Shown piece after piece: positions 51,931 through 61,774 of a DNA stretch of 64,000 bases (position 1 is the stretch's first letter; every line of letters starts with the position of its first letter). The stretch spans positions 466,001-530,000 of the forward strand of contig NZ_CP086106.1 of NCBI RefSeq assembly GCF_016765655.2. Reading direction: 5' to 3'. Source of the DNA: Skermanella mucosa (GTDB taxonomy: Bacteria; Pseudomonadota; Alphaproteobacteria; Azospirillales; Azospirillaceae). Below the pieces are notes generated by a model that was not told the origin of the DNA, did not search any database, and saw nothing but the letters and a program-made list of their open reading frames with translations. Made by a program: the position numbers and the translations under genes.

Positions 51931-52779
51931 ATGACGACCGACAGCTCTCCAGTCTGGTTCATCACCGGCTGCTCCACCGGCTTCGGCAAGGAACTCGCCA
52001 GGATGGTGCTCGACCGCGGATGGCGTGCGGTGGTGACGGCCCGCGATGCCGACCGGGTGCGGGACCTGACCCGGGGTTACGAGGACCGCGCCCTGGCGCT
52101 GTCGCTGGACGTGACCGACGCCGGCCAGGTCGCCTCGTCGGTCAAGGCGGCGGAAGACCGGTTCGGCGCCATCGACGTGCTGGTGAACAATGCCGGCTAC
52201 GGCTATCAGGCCCCGGTCGAGGAAGGCGACGACGCGGAGATCCGCGCCATGTTCGAGGCCAACGTGTTCGGGCTGGCCGCCATGATCCGCGCCGTGCTGC
52301 CGGGCATGCGGACCCGCAAGCGCGGGCATATCGTCAACCTCTCCTCGGTCGCCGGCTTCGTCGGGTTCCCCGGCTCCGGCTATTACGCGGCGACCAAGCA
52401 CGCCGTCGAGGGGCTCTCCGATTCCCTCGCCCGGGAGGTCGAGCCGCTCGGCATCAAGGTCCTGTGCGTCGAACCCGGACCCTTCCGCACCGACTGGGCC
52501 GGGCGTTCCCTGAAGCAGACGCCGAGCCGGGTCCCCGACTATGCCGAAACCGCTGCGGCGCGCATGCGGGCGACCGCCGACATCAGCGGCAAGCAGCCCG
52601 GCGACCCGGTGCGGGCCTGCGCCGCCATGATCAAGGCCGTGGAGGCGGAGAACCCGCCGCGCCATCTTGTCCTGGGCGCCTTCGGCGTGGACGCGGTGCG
52701 CGGCAAGCTCGCCGGCGTGATCGAGGAGATCGACGCCTGGAAGGAAACCAGCCTCGGCGCCGACTTCCCGAAGGACTGA
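51931..52779 (+). CDS. Short-chain dehydrogenase/reductase
   Basis: A 282-residue classical SDR. The cofactor site is FITGCSTGFGKELA, NNAG is present as LVNNAGYGY, the catalytic Ser is in NLSSVAGF and the Tyr/Lys in YYAATKHAVEG. TARDADRV after the second strand suggests NADP(H) preference. It resembles the group annotated as oxidoreductases of retinol-dehydrogenase type; substrate unknown. The ATG follows GAAGGAAG. Confidence 0.92.
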   Translation: MTTDSSPVWFITGCSTGFGKELARMVLDRGWRAVVTARDADRVRDLTRGYEDRALALSLDVTDAGQVASSVKAAEDRFGAIDVLVNNAGYGYQAPVEEGDDAEIRAMFEANVFGLAAMIRAVLPGMRTRKRGHIVNLSSVAGFVGFPGSGYYAATKHAVEGLSDSLAREVEPLGIKVLCVEPGPFRTDWAGRSLKQTPSRVPDYAETAAARMRATADISGKQPGDPVRACAAMIKAVEAENPPRHLVLGAFGVDAVRGKLAGVIEEIDAWKETSLGADFPKD

Positions 52780-52807
52780 TCAGCCTTCCGGAAGATTCCG
52801 GCGGCGA

Positions 52808-54085
52808 TCAGGGATGGGTGTCGGCGCCCTCCCGCGGTCGCCGGCCCAGCAGGCGGATGTCCGGGCTCCAGGTGCGCGCCAGGGCATCCGCCGCCTCGAT
52901 CATGCCGCCCCGGCGCAGGATCGCCTGACGGTGGCGCAGCAGGCGGGCCGACACGGCCTTTTCCGCCAGCACGCCGCCCAGCATGTCGTCGGCGCCGTCC
53001 CGGCGCAGGCGGTGGATCACCTCCTCCAGCAGGAGGCCTTCCGCTTCCGGTTCCTTGTGGTCCAGCGGGTGGTTCCGTCCCAGCTCCGCCAGCAGCCGTT
53101 CCAGCAGCACCGCGCGGCATGACGGCGTCCTGCCGTCGCCGAGCAGCCCGCCCAGCCGGGTCAGCAGGGGGTTCGTGCCGGCGGCGGCGAGGTCCAGGCG
53201 GCCGTGCAGCAGGTCGGCCAGCCGGCACAGGGACGCCGCCAGATGGCGCTGGGGACCGAGCAGTTCCTTGATGATGTCCGCATTGCCCAGCGCGTCGGCC
53301 GCGACCGCTTCCAGCAAGCCGGACAGATGGGGATCGAGATCGTCGGTCATCAGCCCGAGCACCGCCTCCAGCTTCCCGCCGATCGACGGGAACCCCATGA
53401 GATGGTCGCACAGCAGGGCGGTGAACACGAAATCGTGGCGCTCCGGACCTTCCCGCGCCCTGACCCGCCGGCTGAAATGATCCAGGGCCTGGGGATCGAA
53501 GCGCGGCAGGCGGCGCTTCTCGCCGGCCAGGTCCCGCGCCTGGGACAATCCCTCGCCGATCAGCTTTTCCAGCGCCCGGACCCGCTCCCTGGCGGGCACG
53601 CCCAATTCCTTGGCCTGGACCGCCGCGATCTGGTGGGTGGCCGTGTTGACCAGGCTGCCGGTGTCCTGGAGCTTCCGCAGATAGGTCCAGTTGTGCAGCA
53701 GTTCCGTCGTGGTGATCCGGTGCTTGTCCAGGAACATCCTGAACAGGCGGCCCAGGATCATCCGGCTCTCCAGGCCACGGATGTCGGCCGCCGTCGAACA
53801 GGGGCCGACCCGCCCGACCGTGCCCTTCACGGTGATCGGCTTGTCCCGGACCGGCGGCTTCGTCTCGTGGAAGATCTCCGCCTTGGTCGAGTAGCCGGTG
53901 ATCATGCTCCGGACGCGGACGATCCTGGCCTCCTCGCAGTCCCCGGTCGCCAGCAGCAGGCGCGCCGCCTCGACAGCCTCGGCCTCGCCGGTTCCCGAGC
54001 CGGTCTCGTGGACCACGCCCTGGATGATCCAGCGGCCCTCGCGGGAAACCAGGATCTCGTAGTGGATAATCCGCCCCCTGATCAT
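52808..54085 (-). CDS. Conserved-looking hypothetical protein
   Basis: A 425-residue soluble protein, rich in helix, not recognised. The first 95 residues (IRGRIIHYEILVSREGRWII ... EAARLLLATGDCEEARIVRV) look like a compact alpha/beta domain; the rest (LLCDHLMGFPSIGGKLEAVL and Leu-rich helices) resembles a helical scaffold. It is divergent from the pentapeptide-repeat gene with a 139-base shared spacer, which suggests joint control. Confidence 0.75.
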   Translation of the reverse strand: MIRGRIIHYEILVSREGRWIIQGVVHETGSGTGEAEAVEAARLLLATGDCEEARIVRVRSMITGYSTKAEIFHETKPPVRDKPITVKGTVGRVGPCSTAADIRGLESRMILGRLFRMFLDKHRITTTELLHNWTYLRKLQDTGSLVNTATHQIAAVQAKELGVPARERVRALEKLIGEGLSQARDLAGEKRRLPRFDPQALDHFSRRVRAREGPERHDFVFTALLCDHLMGFPSIGGKLEAVLGLMTDDLDPHLSGLLEAVAADALGNADIIKELLGPQRHLAASLCRLADLLHGRLDLAAAGTNPLLTRLGGLLGDGRTPSCRAVLLERLLAELGRNHPLDHKEPEAEGLLLEEVIHRLRRDGADDMLGGVLAEKAVSARLLRHRQAILRRGGMIEAADALARTWSPDIRLLGRRPREGADTHP

Positions 54086-54180
54086 CTCCGCCCGCTCAGT
54101 TCAATCCGCTGCCGTCCTGCGGCCCAAGGCCGCGCCCGCCGTCGAACCCCATGGGACTACACCGAAATCTTAAACTTTTT

Positions 54181-54211
54181 GTTGCACTTAGAATTCGTTG
54201 CAATCTTAGAA
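54181..54211 (+). promoter_or_regulatory. Direct repeat in the promoter region of the pentapeptide gene
   Basis: GTTGCACTTAGAA and GTTGCAATCTTAGAA occur 16 bases apart, immediately before the AGGAGG ribosome site and within an unusually AT-rich patch. They may be tandem activator or repressor sites, or overlap the promoter itself. Confidence 0.4.
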
Positions 54212-54224
54212 CGCAGGAGGCTTG

Positions 54225-55520
54225 ATGACTCCGCACGAGCTGCTGTCCATCATCGACAGGCACGGCCGCTGGCTCTCCCGGCGTGCGGGCGGCGCCAGGG
54301 CCTGCCTTGCCATGGCCGACCTCCGGGGGATGCATCTCGCCGACACCAACCTCCAGAGGATCAAGCTGTCCGGCGCGGTCCTCACCGGCTGCGACCTGAA
54401 GCGGAGCGACCTGTCGGAGGCCGACCTGTTCGCCGCCGACCTGAAGGCGGCCGACCTGTCCGGCGCCAACCTCCAGCGCGCCGACCTGCGGGGCGCGCAT
54501 CTCCGCGGCGCGCGCCTGCGGGGAGCCAACCTCCGCGATGCCGACTTCAGGGGCGGCGCCCTGCTCGACCACAAGGGGGGCAGCACCCTGACCGTCCGGC
54601 GGTCGGACCTGCACGGCGCCGATTTCGACGACGGCCTGCTGGCCCGCGCCAACCTGTCCGGAGCCGACATGTCGGAGGCGAAGCTCAACGGGGCCGACTG
54701 CACGGGCGCCCTGATGGCCGGCGTCAACCTCGCCAAGGCCAGCCTGCGCGACGCGGATCTCGGCTCGGCCAATCTCAAGGGCGCCAACCTGAGCGGGGCC
54801 AACCTGTCCGGCGCATCCCTGAAGGATGCCGACCTGACCGGGGCGACCCTGATGGGCGCCAGCCTGCGGAACGCCGACCTGATGGGGGCGACCCTGGACG
54901 GCGTCGACCTGACCGGAGTCGACTGCACGGGCGCCAACATCCGGAGGAACGCCGACCAGTTCCCCCCGACGATCCGGCAGAGCCTGGAGAACCACCAGGC
55001 CTGGGTCAGGAGCGGCGGTGCCAAGGGCGGACGCGCCGACCTCGCCGGCCAGGATCTGTCCCATATCGACCTGACGCGGGTCAATCTCAGCGGGGCCAAT
55101 CTCCGCGGGGTCGATCTGTCCGGCGCCACGCTCCGGGACGCCCTGGTCGTCATGTCGGACCTGTCCGACGCCGTCCTGTGCTACGTGGACTTCACCGGGG
55201 CGACCCTGGACGGCTCCAACCTGCGGGGCAGCGACCTGGGCGGCGCCAGGCTGGACCGCGCCAAGCTGGGATCGGTCGAGATCAAGGGCGCCGGCGACCG
55301 CGCCACCGGGCGCCGGTGGCCGGTCAACCTGACCGGGGCCAGGCTGGTCGGCGCGAGTCTCGTCGGCGCCAACCTCCGGGACGCCAACCTCGCCTTCGCC
55401 GACCTCGGCGGCGCCGACCTGACCGACGCGGTGCTGATCGACGCCAACATGGCCGGGACCGTTCTGGACGGCGCGAAGCTGGACGGCGCCGTCCTGCCCG
55501 CGATGACGGACGACGACTGA
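54225..55520 (+). CDS. Pentapeptide-repeat protein
   Basis: A 431-residue protein built mostly of A(D/N)Lxx repeats in two blocks (about residues 30-245 and 270-430), separated by a linker near 255-265. Such chains fold as right-handed quadrilateral beta-helices; some mimic DNA and protect gyrase, most have no known role. No signal peptide is seen, so it is probably cytosolic. The ATG lies four bases after AGGAGG. Confidence 0.92.
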   Translation: MTPHELLSIIDRHGRWLSRRAGGARACLAMADLRGMHLADTNLQRIKLSGAVLTGCDLKRSDLSEADLFAADLKAADLSGANLQRADLRGAHLRGARLRGANLRDADFRGGALLDHKGGSTLTVRRSDLHGADFDDGLLARANLSGADMSEAKLNGADCTGALMAGVNLAKASLRDADLGSANLKGANLSGANLSGASLKDADLTGATLMGASLRNADLMGATLDGVDLTGVDCTGANIRRNADQFPPTIRQSLENHQAWVRSGGAKGGRADLAGQDLSHIDLTRVNLSGANLRGVDLSGATLRDALVVMSDLSDAVLCYVDFTGATLDGSNLRGSDLGGARLDRAKLGSVEIKGAGDRATGRRWPVNLTGARLVGASLVGANLRDANLAFADLGGADLTDAVLIDANMAGTVLDGAKLDGAVLPAMTDDD

Positions 55521-55534
55521 CGGTACCGGCGCCC

Positions 55535-57391
55535 TCAGGCCGACCGGACCTCGCCGATGAAGTGGTCGACCTGCCCGCGCAGGGTTTCGGACTGGCGGGA
55601 CAGGTCCAGGGCGGCGTCGAGCAGCTGGCCGGCCGTGCGGCCGGTTTCCCGCGCGGCCTTCGTCACGCCGGAAATACCCGCGCAGACCTCGTGGGTCCCG
55701 GATGATGCCTGGTCGACGTTGCGGGCGATCTCGGCGGTGGCGGCGCTCTGCTGGCCGACGGCGCCGGCGACCGTCAGGGTGATCTCGCTGACCTGCGCGA
55801 TGGTGGCGGTGATGCTCCGGATCGCCTCGACCGCCTGGCCCGTCGTCGCCTGGATATGGGCGATCTGCGCGGCGATCTCCTCCGTCGCCTTGCCGGTCTG
55901 GGTGGCGAGGTTCTTGACCTCCGAGGCGACGATGGCGAACCCCTTGCCGGCGTCGCCGGCCCGGGCGGCCTCGATCGTCGCGTTCAGCGCCAGCAGGTTG
56001 GTCCGGCCGGCGATGTCCTGGATCATCCTGACGATGTCGCCGATCCGGTCGGCCGCCGCCGCGAGCCCCTGGACGGTGCCGTCCGTGCGCGCCGCCTCGT
56101 CGGCCGCCCGGCGGGCGATCTCCCGGGCGCTGCCGGTCTGGCGGTCGATCTCGGCGATCGACGAGGTCAGCTCCTCGGTGGAGGCGGCGACCGCCGCGAC
56201 GTTGGCCGAGGCCTGGCCGGAGACCAGGGCGACGGTGTCGGTCTGGCGGCATGCTTCCTCCGCGGTGGCCGCCAGGCTCCGGGCATTGGCGTGGACCTGC
56301 GTCGCCGACGACGAGACGCTCTCCGCGACCTGCCGGATCGTCGCCTCGAAACCGTCGGCAAGCTCGTTGAGCAGGCGCCGCCGCTCGGCCTGGGCATCCA
56401 TCTCGGCCTGGCGGTGCCGCGCTTCCTCCTCCGCGTGCCGGCGCGCCTCCGTCTCGCGGGCGGCGTCCAGTTCGGCGCCGATGCGCGCATTGGCCCGCTC
56501 GACGCGCACCAGGAACCGCCAGGCGGCGACCAGCACCGCGAGGGACAAGCCGCCGCCGACCGCGACGAAGGCCAGCGCCGAGGTCAGCACCGTGTCGTCC
56601 AGCGCCCGGCTCAGGTCGGTGGTGTCGGTGACGGCCTCGACCGCGGCGATGCGCTCGCCCCCCGGGGCGTGCAGCCACAGCGCGACGGGACGGGTCACCG
56701 AACCGCCGGGTATCCGGAACGCGTCGAGATTCAGCAGCGGCCGGCCCGATCCCAGCGCGTTCACCGCGATTCCCATGCCGAGCCTCAGGTCGAGCGACTC
56801 CAGGCGGGGCAGGGGATCGACATGGAGCAGGACATAGCCGGTCAGCCGCAGCCCGCCGGTCGGCACGACCACCGACATCAGCGGCCGGTCGCCGTCCAGC
56901 CAGACATGGGTGAGGGTCTGGAGGCGTTCCGGCCCCTGGCGCGCGCCCAGCCGGCCGAGCAGGTCCGCGGGCAGCGGGCGCGGCCTGTCCGTCCATTCCT
57001 CGGCCAGCGGCTTCAGGCCGGGATCGAGCACGCCGACGCCGAGCAGCGCCACCGTGCCGTCCGTCACGACCCCGCGCCGGGGAGCGGCCATGGCGATGGC
57101 CCTCAGCGCCGCCGCGTCGCGGGCCTAGACGGCGGCCCGCATCTCGGTCGCGATCTCCGCCGCCACCCCGGCGACCGTGGCGGCGTGGCCGCGCCACAGC
57201 ATGTCCGTCACCGCCACGTCCATCACCTGCTGGCTCTGGCCGTCCATGAATTCGAAGGTCAGGCGCTCGTAGCTGCGGCTCATGTATCTGCCGATGCCGG
57301 CGCTGGCGATCAGGATGACAGCGACGGCGGCGCCGAGGATGGTCAGCAGCAGCCGGTTGCCGCTCTTCGGGGCGATTTTCTTCTCGGCCAT
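55535..57391 (-). pseudogene. Chemoreceptor gene interrupted by an amber codon
   Basis: One frame encodes an N-terminal helix (NRLLLTILGAAVAVILIASA), a periplasmic sensor, a second helix and an MCP signalling domain ([21 protein letters not shown]). It is broken by a single in-frame TAG at 57125-57127, after residue 88 (EIATEMRAAV); the next codons continue the same domain ([18 protein letters not shown]). Translation could restart at an ATG 11 codons later, but that product lacks the first membrane helix. A CAG to TAG change would explain it. The start follows GGGAGG. Confidence 0.85.
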
Positions 57392-57468
57392 CTCGGTCCT
57401 CCCGAACCGGCTTTCTCGCGGGGCGCCACGGGGCCGGCCGGGGCTCCCGGCGGCCGGCGCCGGCCTCG

Positions 57469-57924
57469 TCAGGGCTTGGCCAGGGGCAGCCCCTTGGCTT
57501 TCCATTCGCCCATGCCGGCATAGTAGTAGTGCACCGCCTTGTATCCCCAGCCGACCGCCAGCCGGGCGGCGTTGTAGGCACGGGCGCATTTCGGGCCGTT
57601 GCAGTAGAACAGGACCGGGGTCGCCGGGTCCGCGCCGTGCTTCGCCAGCACCTCGGGGCCAGTCAATTCGTCGTCGATCAGCCGGATCGCCCCTTCGATA
57701 TGGCCATCGCGGAAATCCGCCTCCCGCCGGTTGTCGAACACCACCAGGGCAGGCGTGCTTTCGATCATCGCCAGGACCCCGTCGGCATCGACGGTCGTGG
57801 CCCCCTCGACCCGGGGCGGCGCATCGTCGGCAAGAGCTGGAAAGGAAACGGCGGCCAGGAACAAGGCCGCGAGGATCATCGTCATCGCCCGGGGGATGAA
57901 TGGCGCGCGTCTTTTATAAGACAT
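57469..57924 (-). CDS. Exported rhodanese-like protein
   Basis: A 151-residue periplasmic protein: signal peptide (MTMILAALFLAAVSFPALA) followed by one rhodanese domain with the active-site cysteine in LFYCNGPKCARAYNA. Such proteins handle persulfide sulfur. The MSYKRR start is preferred over a frame-extending upstream codon. It is about 80 bases ahead of the broken chemoreceptor gene. Confidence 0.9.
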   Translation of the reverse strand: MSYKRRAPFIPRAMTMILAALFLAAVSFPALADDAPPRVEGATTVDADGVLAMIESTPALVVFDNRREADFRDGHIEGAIRLIDDELTGPEVLAKHGADPATPVLFYCNGPKCARAYNAARLAVGWGYKAVHYYYAGMGEWKAKGLPLAKP

Positions 57925-58126
57925 CTTACTATCCTTTTGACTCGGAAACTTCGCCAAAGGTTCCGGTGGCTTGTTTTTCTGTTTGTAACTCTTGCCGTGC
58001 GTGGACCGGTATTTCGAGTCAATTTTTACAGAGAGGGTGCGGCGGCATGCGGCAAATTAGCCATTCCTGGATATGCCGGCGCGTGCCGGGGCGGGCGCCT
58101 CGACGGACCCCCGCCCCGGCGACGGA

Positions 58127-59410
58127 TCACTCGGCCATAGCCCCGTATGCCAGGTTCCTGAACAGGGGGCGCATCTGGCCGCGCCCCGACGGGGCCTGCG
58201 CCATCAGGATCGCCACCAGCTTCTCCCGCGGGTCGATCACGAAGGTCGTGCCGGTCACGCCGAACCACGTGGCGTCGCCCTTGCTGCCCAGGACGGGGGA
58301 CACGCCGTCCTGGGCGCGGACCGCGAAGCCCAGGCCGAAGCCATAGCCCGGCCCGGTATAGGCCGCCGGCCCACCGGAAAGCCCGGCCAGATGATCCGAC
58401 AGCATCAATTCGACGGACTTGCGGGACAGCACGCGCACGCCCCGGACGGTCCCGCCGTCCAGGATCATCTGCGCGAAGCGGAAATAGTCCGGCACGGTCG
58501 AGACCATGCCGCCGCCGCCGCTGAGATAGGCCTGCGGACGGTCGCCTTCGACGCGCATCCATCCCGACAGCCATGCCGCCAGCGGATCTTCGGCGGAGAA
58601 GCCGGCCAGCCGCGCCCGGTCGGCCGGCTTCACCGTGAAGCCGCTGTCCTTCATACCCAGCGGCCGGAAGATCGTCTCGTCCAGGACGGCGTCCAGGCGC
58701 TTGCCGGCGATGCGTTCCAGGACGATGCCCAGCACGTCGGTCGAAACGCCGTACTCGAAGGTGGTTCCCGGCTCGTGTGCGAGCGGGATCCCGGCCAGGC
58801 GGCGGATCATCTCGTCGGCGGGCAGGTCGGCCTCGATCTGCTCGATCCCCTGGTCGATATAGGCCTTGCGGATCGGGTCGGTTGCCGGGCCGGTGAAGCT
58901 GTAGGTGAACCCCGAGGTGTGCCGCATCAGGTCCTGGATCGAGATCGGCCGCGCCGGCGGCGCGGTGCCGAGGACCGCGTTCCCCGCGGCGTCCGTGCTC
59001 CTGGTCTGGACCCGGAGGCCGACGAACTCCGGAACGTAGCGGGTCACCGGCTCCTGCAGGCCGAGCCGCCCCTGCTCGACCATGACCATGGCGGCGGCGG
59101 TCACCACCGGTTTCGTCATGGAGCCGATGCGGAAGATGGCGTCCTTCGGCATGGCGGTACCGGTGGCGGGGTCCAGCAGGCCCAGCGCCCTGTGGTGGAC
59201 GGTCTCGCCGTCCCGGGCGATCAGGAACACCGCGCCGGGCATCAGGCCCTTCGCGACCGCTTCCTCCAGGGCGCGGTCGACCTGCTCCAGACGGGCGGCC
59301 GGAAAGCTCCGGGACATGTCCGGCGAAGCGCCGCCGCGGCCTTCCGCGAGGGCGGGGCCGGCGACGGCCGGAACGATCAGCAGGGCGGAAACCAGAAGTC
59401 TTCTCAGCAT
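58127..59410 (-). CDS. Exported serine hydrolase, beta-lactamase (class C / EstB) fold
   Basis: A 427-residue protein with a signal peptide (LLVSALLIVPAVAGPALA). SMTK in FRIGSMTKPVV is the SxxK motif, FEYGVSTDVLG supplies the Tyr of the YxN motif, and GGGGMVSTVPDYFRF is typical of esterase-type members. Whether it cleaves beta-lactams, D-amino peptides or esters cannot be told from sequence. Confidence 0.92.
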   Translation of the reverse strand: MLRRLLVSALLIVPAVAGPALAEGRGGASPDMSRSFPAARLEQVDRALEEAVAKGLMPGAVFLIARDGETVHHRALGLLDPATGTAMPKDAIFRIGSMTKPVVTAAAMVMVEQGRLGLQEPVTRYVPEFVGLRVQTRSTDAAGNAVLGTAPPARPISIQDLMRHTSGFTYSFTGPATDPIRKAYIDQGIEQIEADLPADEMIRRLAGIPLAHEPGTTFEYGVSTDVLGIVLERIAGKRLDAVLDETIFRPLGMKDSGFTVKPADRARLAGFSAEDPLAAWLSGWMRVEGDRPQAYLSGGGGMVSTVPDYFRFAQMILDGGTVRGVRVLSRKSVELMLSDHLAGLSGGPAAYTGPGYGFGLGFAVRAQDGVSPVLGSKGDATWFGVTGTTFVIDPREKLVAILMAQAPSGRGQMRPLFRNLAYGAMAE

Positions 59411-59524
59411 CCAACGCTCTCCGTCTTGGGACTGGGGCGGATATCGCGTTGGCTGGTATATATCTGAACGGTTGCGCTTTTATGCTTGAATGCCCGCAAA
59501 AAGAATATGTCCGCCGTCCCCGCT

Positions 59525-60586
59525 TCAGAAGATGTAGCGGATGCGGCAGTAGGGCATCTCGCGGGCCAGCATCTCGCGGAAGACGGCGATCATCTTGCCC
59601 TTGAGCGGCGCCCGGTAGCGGACGTTGACGGCGCCGTTCCCGGAGACCTTGCTCTCCTGCCAGCGCGGCGTCCAAAGCTTCTCCTCGGCCTTGGGATGCC
59701 AGCGCAGGTTGATCTCGTGCAGGCCCTCATTGTGGGTCAGGAAGATCACCTCGGCGGCGAGCTGCGCCTTGGCCCGGTCCGACAGCGCCGCGTCGACCTG
59801 CCGGAACAGCTCGGTATAGTCGGCGGTCCAGCCCTCGTAGGCGACCACCGGGCTGAAGTTCAGGTGGACCTCCCATCCCGCCCGGACGAAATCGTCGATC
59901 GCCGCGATGCGCTCCGGGATGGGGGAGGTGCGCACGTCCAGCGTGCGGGCCAGCTCGGCCGGCATCAGGCTGAAGCGGATGCGCATGCCGCCGCCGGGGT
60001 CGTAGGACAGCAGGTCCCGGTTGACGTACTTGGTCGCGAAGCTGCCCTTGGCGTTGGGCAGGCGGCGGAACAGCGCGGTCAGGTCGGCCAGGTTGTCGCA
60101 GATCAGCGCATCGACCGAGCAGTCCCCGTTCTCGCCCACGTCATAAACCCAGGCCTGTCCGTCCACCTGGTTCGGCTGCGTCTTGGGGCCGGTCCGGGCG
60201 GCGTGGCGCTCGATGGTCGCGCATATCCCCTCGATGTTGACGAAGGTCGTGATCGGGTTGGCGTAGCCCTTGCGGCGCGAGACGTAGCAGTAGGCGCAGG
60301 CCATGGCGCAGCCGTTGGAATGCGACGGCGCGATGAAGTCGCCGCTCCGCCCGTTGGGCCGCACCGACAGCGATTTCTTGACGCCCAGCACCAGCACGCC
60401 GCGCTTGGTGCGCACCCACTCCTCGACCTTGTCGCTGTCGCCGTGCAGGTCCGGGATGTTCCAGTGGGACGCCACCTCGACCCGTTCGGCATCGGGGAAC
60501 CGGTCCAGGATCTGCCGGCCGCGCGGGTGCGTCGCGGCGGCCGGCTCCACCAGGATGCGGGCGACGTCGAGCGGCGGGACGGTCAC
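59525..60586 (-). CDS. Spore-photoproduct-lyase-like radical SAM protein
   Basis: A 353-residue radical SAM protein of the SPL family. The Fe-S cluster motif is CAMACAYCYVSRRKG, followed by WVYDVGENGDCSVDA and FATKYVNRDLL as in SPL relatives. In spore formers SPL reverses the thymine spore photoproduct; non-spore-forming relatives are thought to repair UV lesions. Its GTG start overlaps the stop of uvsE as GTGA, so the two are translated together and probably work on the same damage. Confidence 0.92.
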   Translation of the reverse strand: MTVPPLDVARILVEPAAATHPRGRQILDRFPDAERVEVASHWNIPDLHGDSDKVEEWVRTKRGVLVLGVKKSLSVRPNGRSGDFIAPSHSNGCAMACAYCYVSRRKGYANPITTFVNIEGICATIERHAARTGPKTQPNQVDGQAWVYDVGENGDCSVDALICDNLADLTALFRRLPNAKGSFATKYVNRDLLSYDPGGGMRIRFSLMPAELARTLDVRTSPIPERIAAIDDFVRAGWEVHLNFSPVVAYEGWTADYTELFRQVDAALSDRAKAQLAAEVIFLTHNEGLHEINLRWHPKAEEKLWTPRWQESKVSGNGAVNVRYRAPLKGKMIAVFREMLAREMPYCRIRYIF

Positions 60587-61650
60587 GGCGCCGGGGTTTC
60601 CGCCGGGATCGCGCCCAGCCGAAGCGCGTCGCGCTCCAGGTCGTCCACGGCGAGGTTCTTGGCCTTGGCCTCCACCTCGAAGTCGGCCCAGGCCAGGTGC
60701 TCCGACACCAGCCGGTTGACCGCGTGGTTCCACATGCGCTGGGAATGGGCCCTCAGGTCCCGGGCCTTCAGCCCGCGGGCGCTCAGCACGGCATGATCGG
60801 GCAGTTCGTCGGCCGGCCAGCCGTCCAGCAGGTCCTCGCGCGAGACGCTGATATGGGCTATCGGGCGCACGCCACGCCAGGATGCGCGGATCGTCTCGAT
60901 CCGGGGATCGTCGGCCCGGATATACTCGCCCTCCGATTTGACCCAGTGGTGATGCAGGTCCAGGATGATCGGCACGGCGTCGGCCAGCGGCAGCAGGTCG
61001 TCCAGCCCGTACGACATCTCGTCGTTCTCGACCGTCACCAGGTTCCGGGCGTCCTCCGACAGCAGGGCCAGGCCGCGGCGGAACCCCGCGATCCCCTCGG
61101 CGCGGCCGCCGCCATGGATGTTGACGTGGGCGCCCTGCGGGTGCCAGCCGCCGGTCAGGCCCATCATCCGCAGGATGTCGGCATGGTATTCCAGCTCGTC
61201 CACCGAGTTCTTCAGCGTCGCCGGGTTGGCGCTGTTCAGCACGCAGAACTGGTCGGGGTGCAGGCCGATGCGGATGCCGGCCTCGCGCGCCTTCCGGCCG
61301 GCATGCTCCAGGGCGGTCTCGACCAGCGAGCGGATCGCCGGCTCCCGGTAGAGCGGCAGCCCGATGGCGTGGGTATAGACCGGCAGCAGGCCGCTGTTGA
61401 CGCGGAGCAGGCGGCGATAGGGTGGGTGGCGGGCCACCTCGGCCAGTTGCAGGTGCAGCGACTGCAGGTTCCGGCGCAGCACCTGCTCCAGCTTCTCGGC
61501 CGCCCGGGCTGCGTCCAGCCTGCTCAGCGTCGCCACGGTGACGGTGCCGGGATTCATGCGCTTGGCGGTCTCGGCGTCGCCGTCGGGCGGGATATACTGG
61601 CAGCACCAGCCGAAGCGGGGCAGGGGCGGGGTCGGCAGGGAATGGGTCAA
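60583..61650 (-). CDS. uvsE: UV damage endonuclease UvsE/UVDE
   Basis: Nicks DNA 5' to UV photoproducts. The N-terminus RFGWCCQYIPPDGD, the metal-site segments GLHPDQFCVLNSA, NIHGGGRAEGI, VENDEMSYGL, ILDLHHHW match the TIM-barrel family. At 355 residues it has a C-terminal extension beyond the core. The TTG start is chosen for its GGAG site and the family-typical N-terminus; an ATG ten codons earlier is possible. It overlaps the SPL-like gene. Confidence 0.93.
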   Translation of the reverse strand: MTHSLPTPPLPRFGWCCQYIPPDGDAETAKRMNPGTVTVATLSRLDAARAAEKLEQVLRRNLQSLHLQLAEVARHPPYRRLLRVNSGLLPVYTHAIGLPLYREPAIRSLVETALEHAGRKAREAGIRIGLHPDQFCVLNSANPATLKNSVDELEYHADILRMMGLTGGWHPQGAHVNIHGGGRAEGIAGFRRGLALLSEDARNLVTVENDEMSYGLDDLLPLADAVPIILDLHHHWVKSEGEYIRADDPRIETIRASWRGVRPIAHISVSREDLLDGWPADELPDHAVLSARGLKARDLRAHSQRMWNHAVNRLVSEHLAWADFEVEAKAKNLAVDDLERDALRLGAIPAETPAP

Positions 61651-61774
61651 GAACCGGTCTCCAGGGCAGCGCAGGAGCATACATATGTGACCCGCGCGGC
61701 GCCCGGCCACCGGCGGGACGCATTCTTCATCCGCCTCCCCCGGCCGCGGCGGCGCCGGGCAACGCCGGGTAGCG

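Noticed and set aside
54300-55480. Short-period repetitive DNA
   Set aside because: It encodes pentapeptide repeats and is not an independent repeat array.
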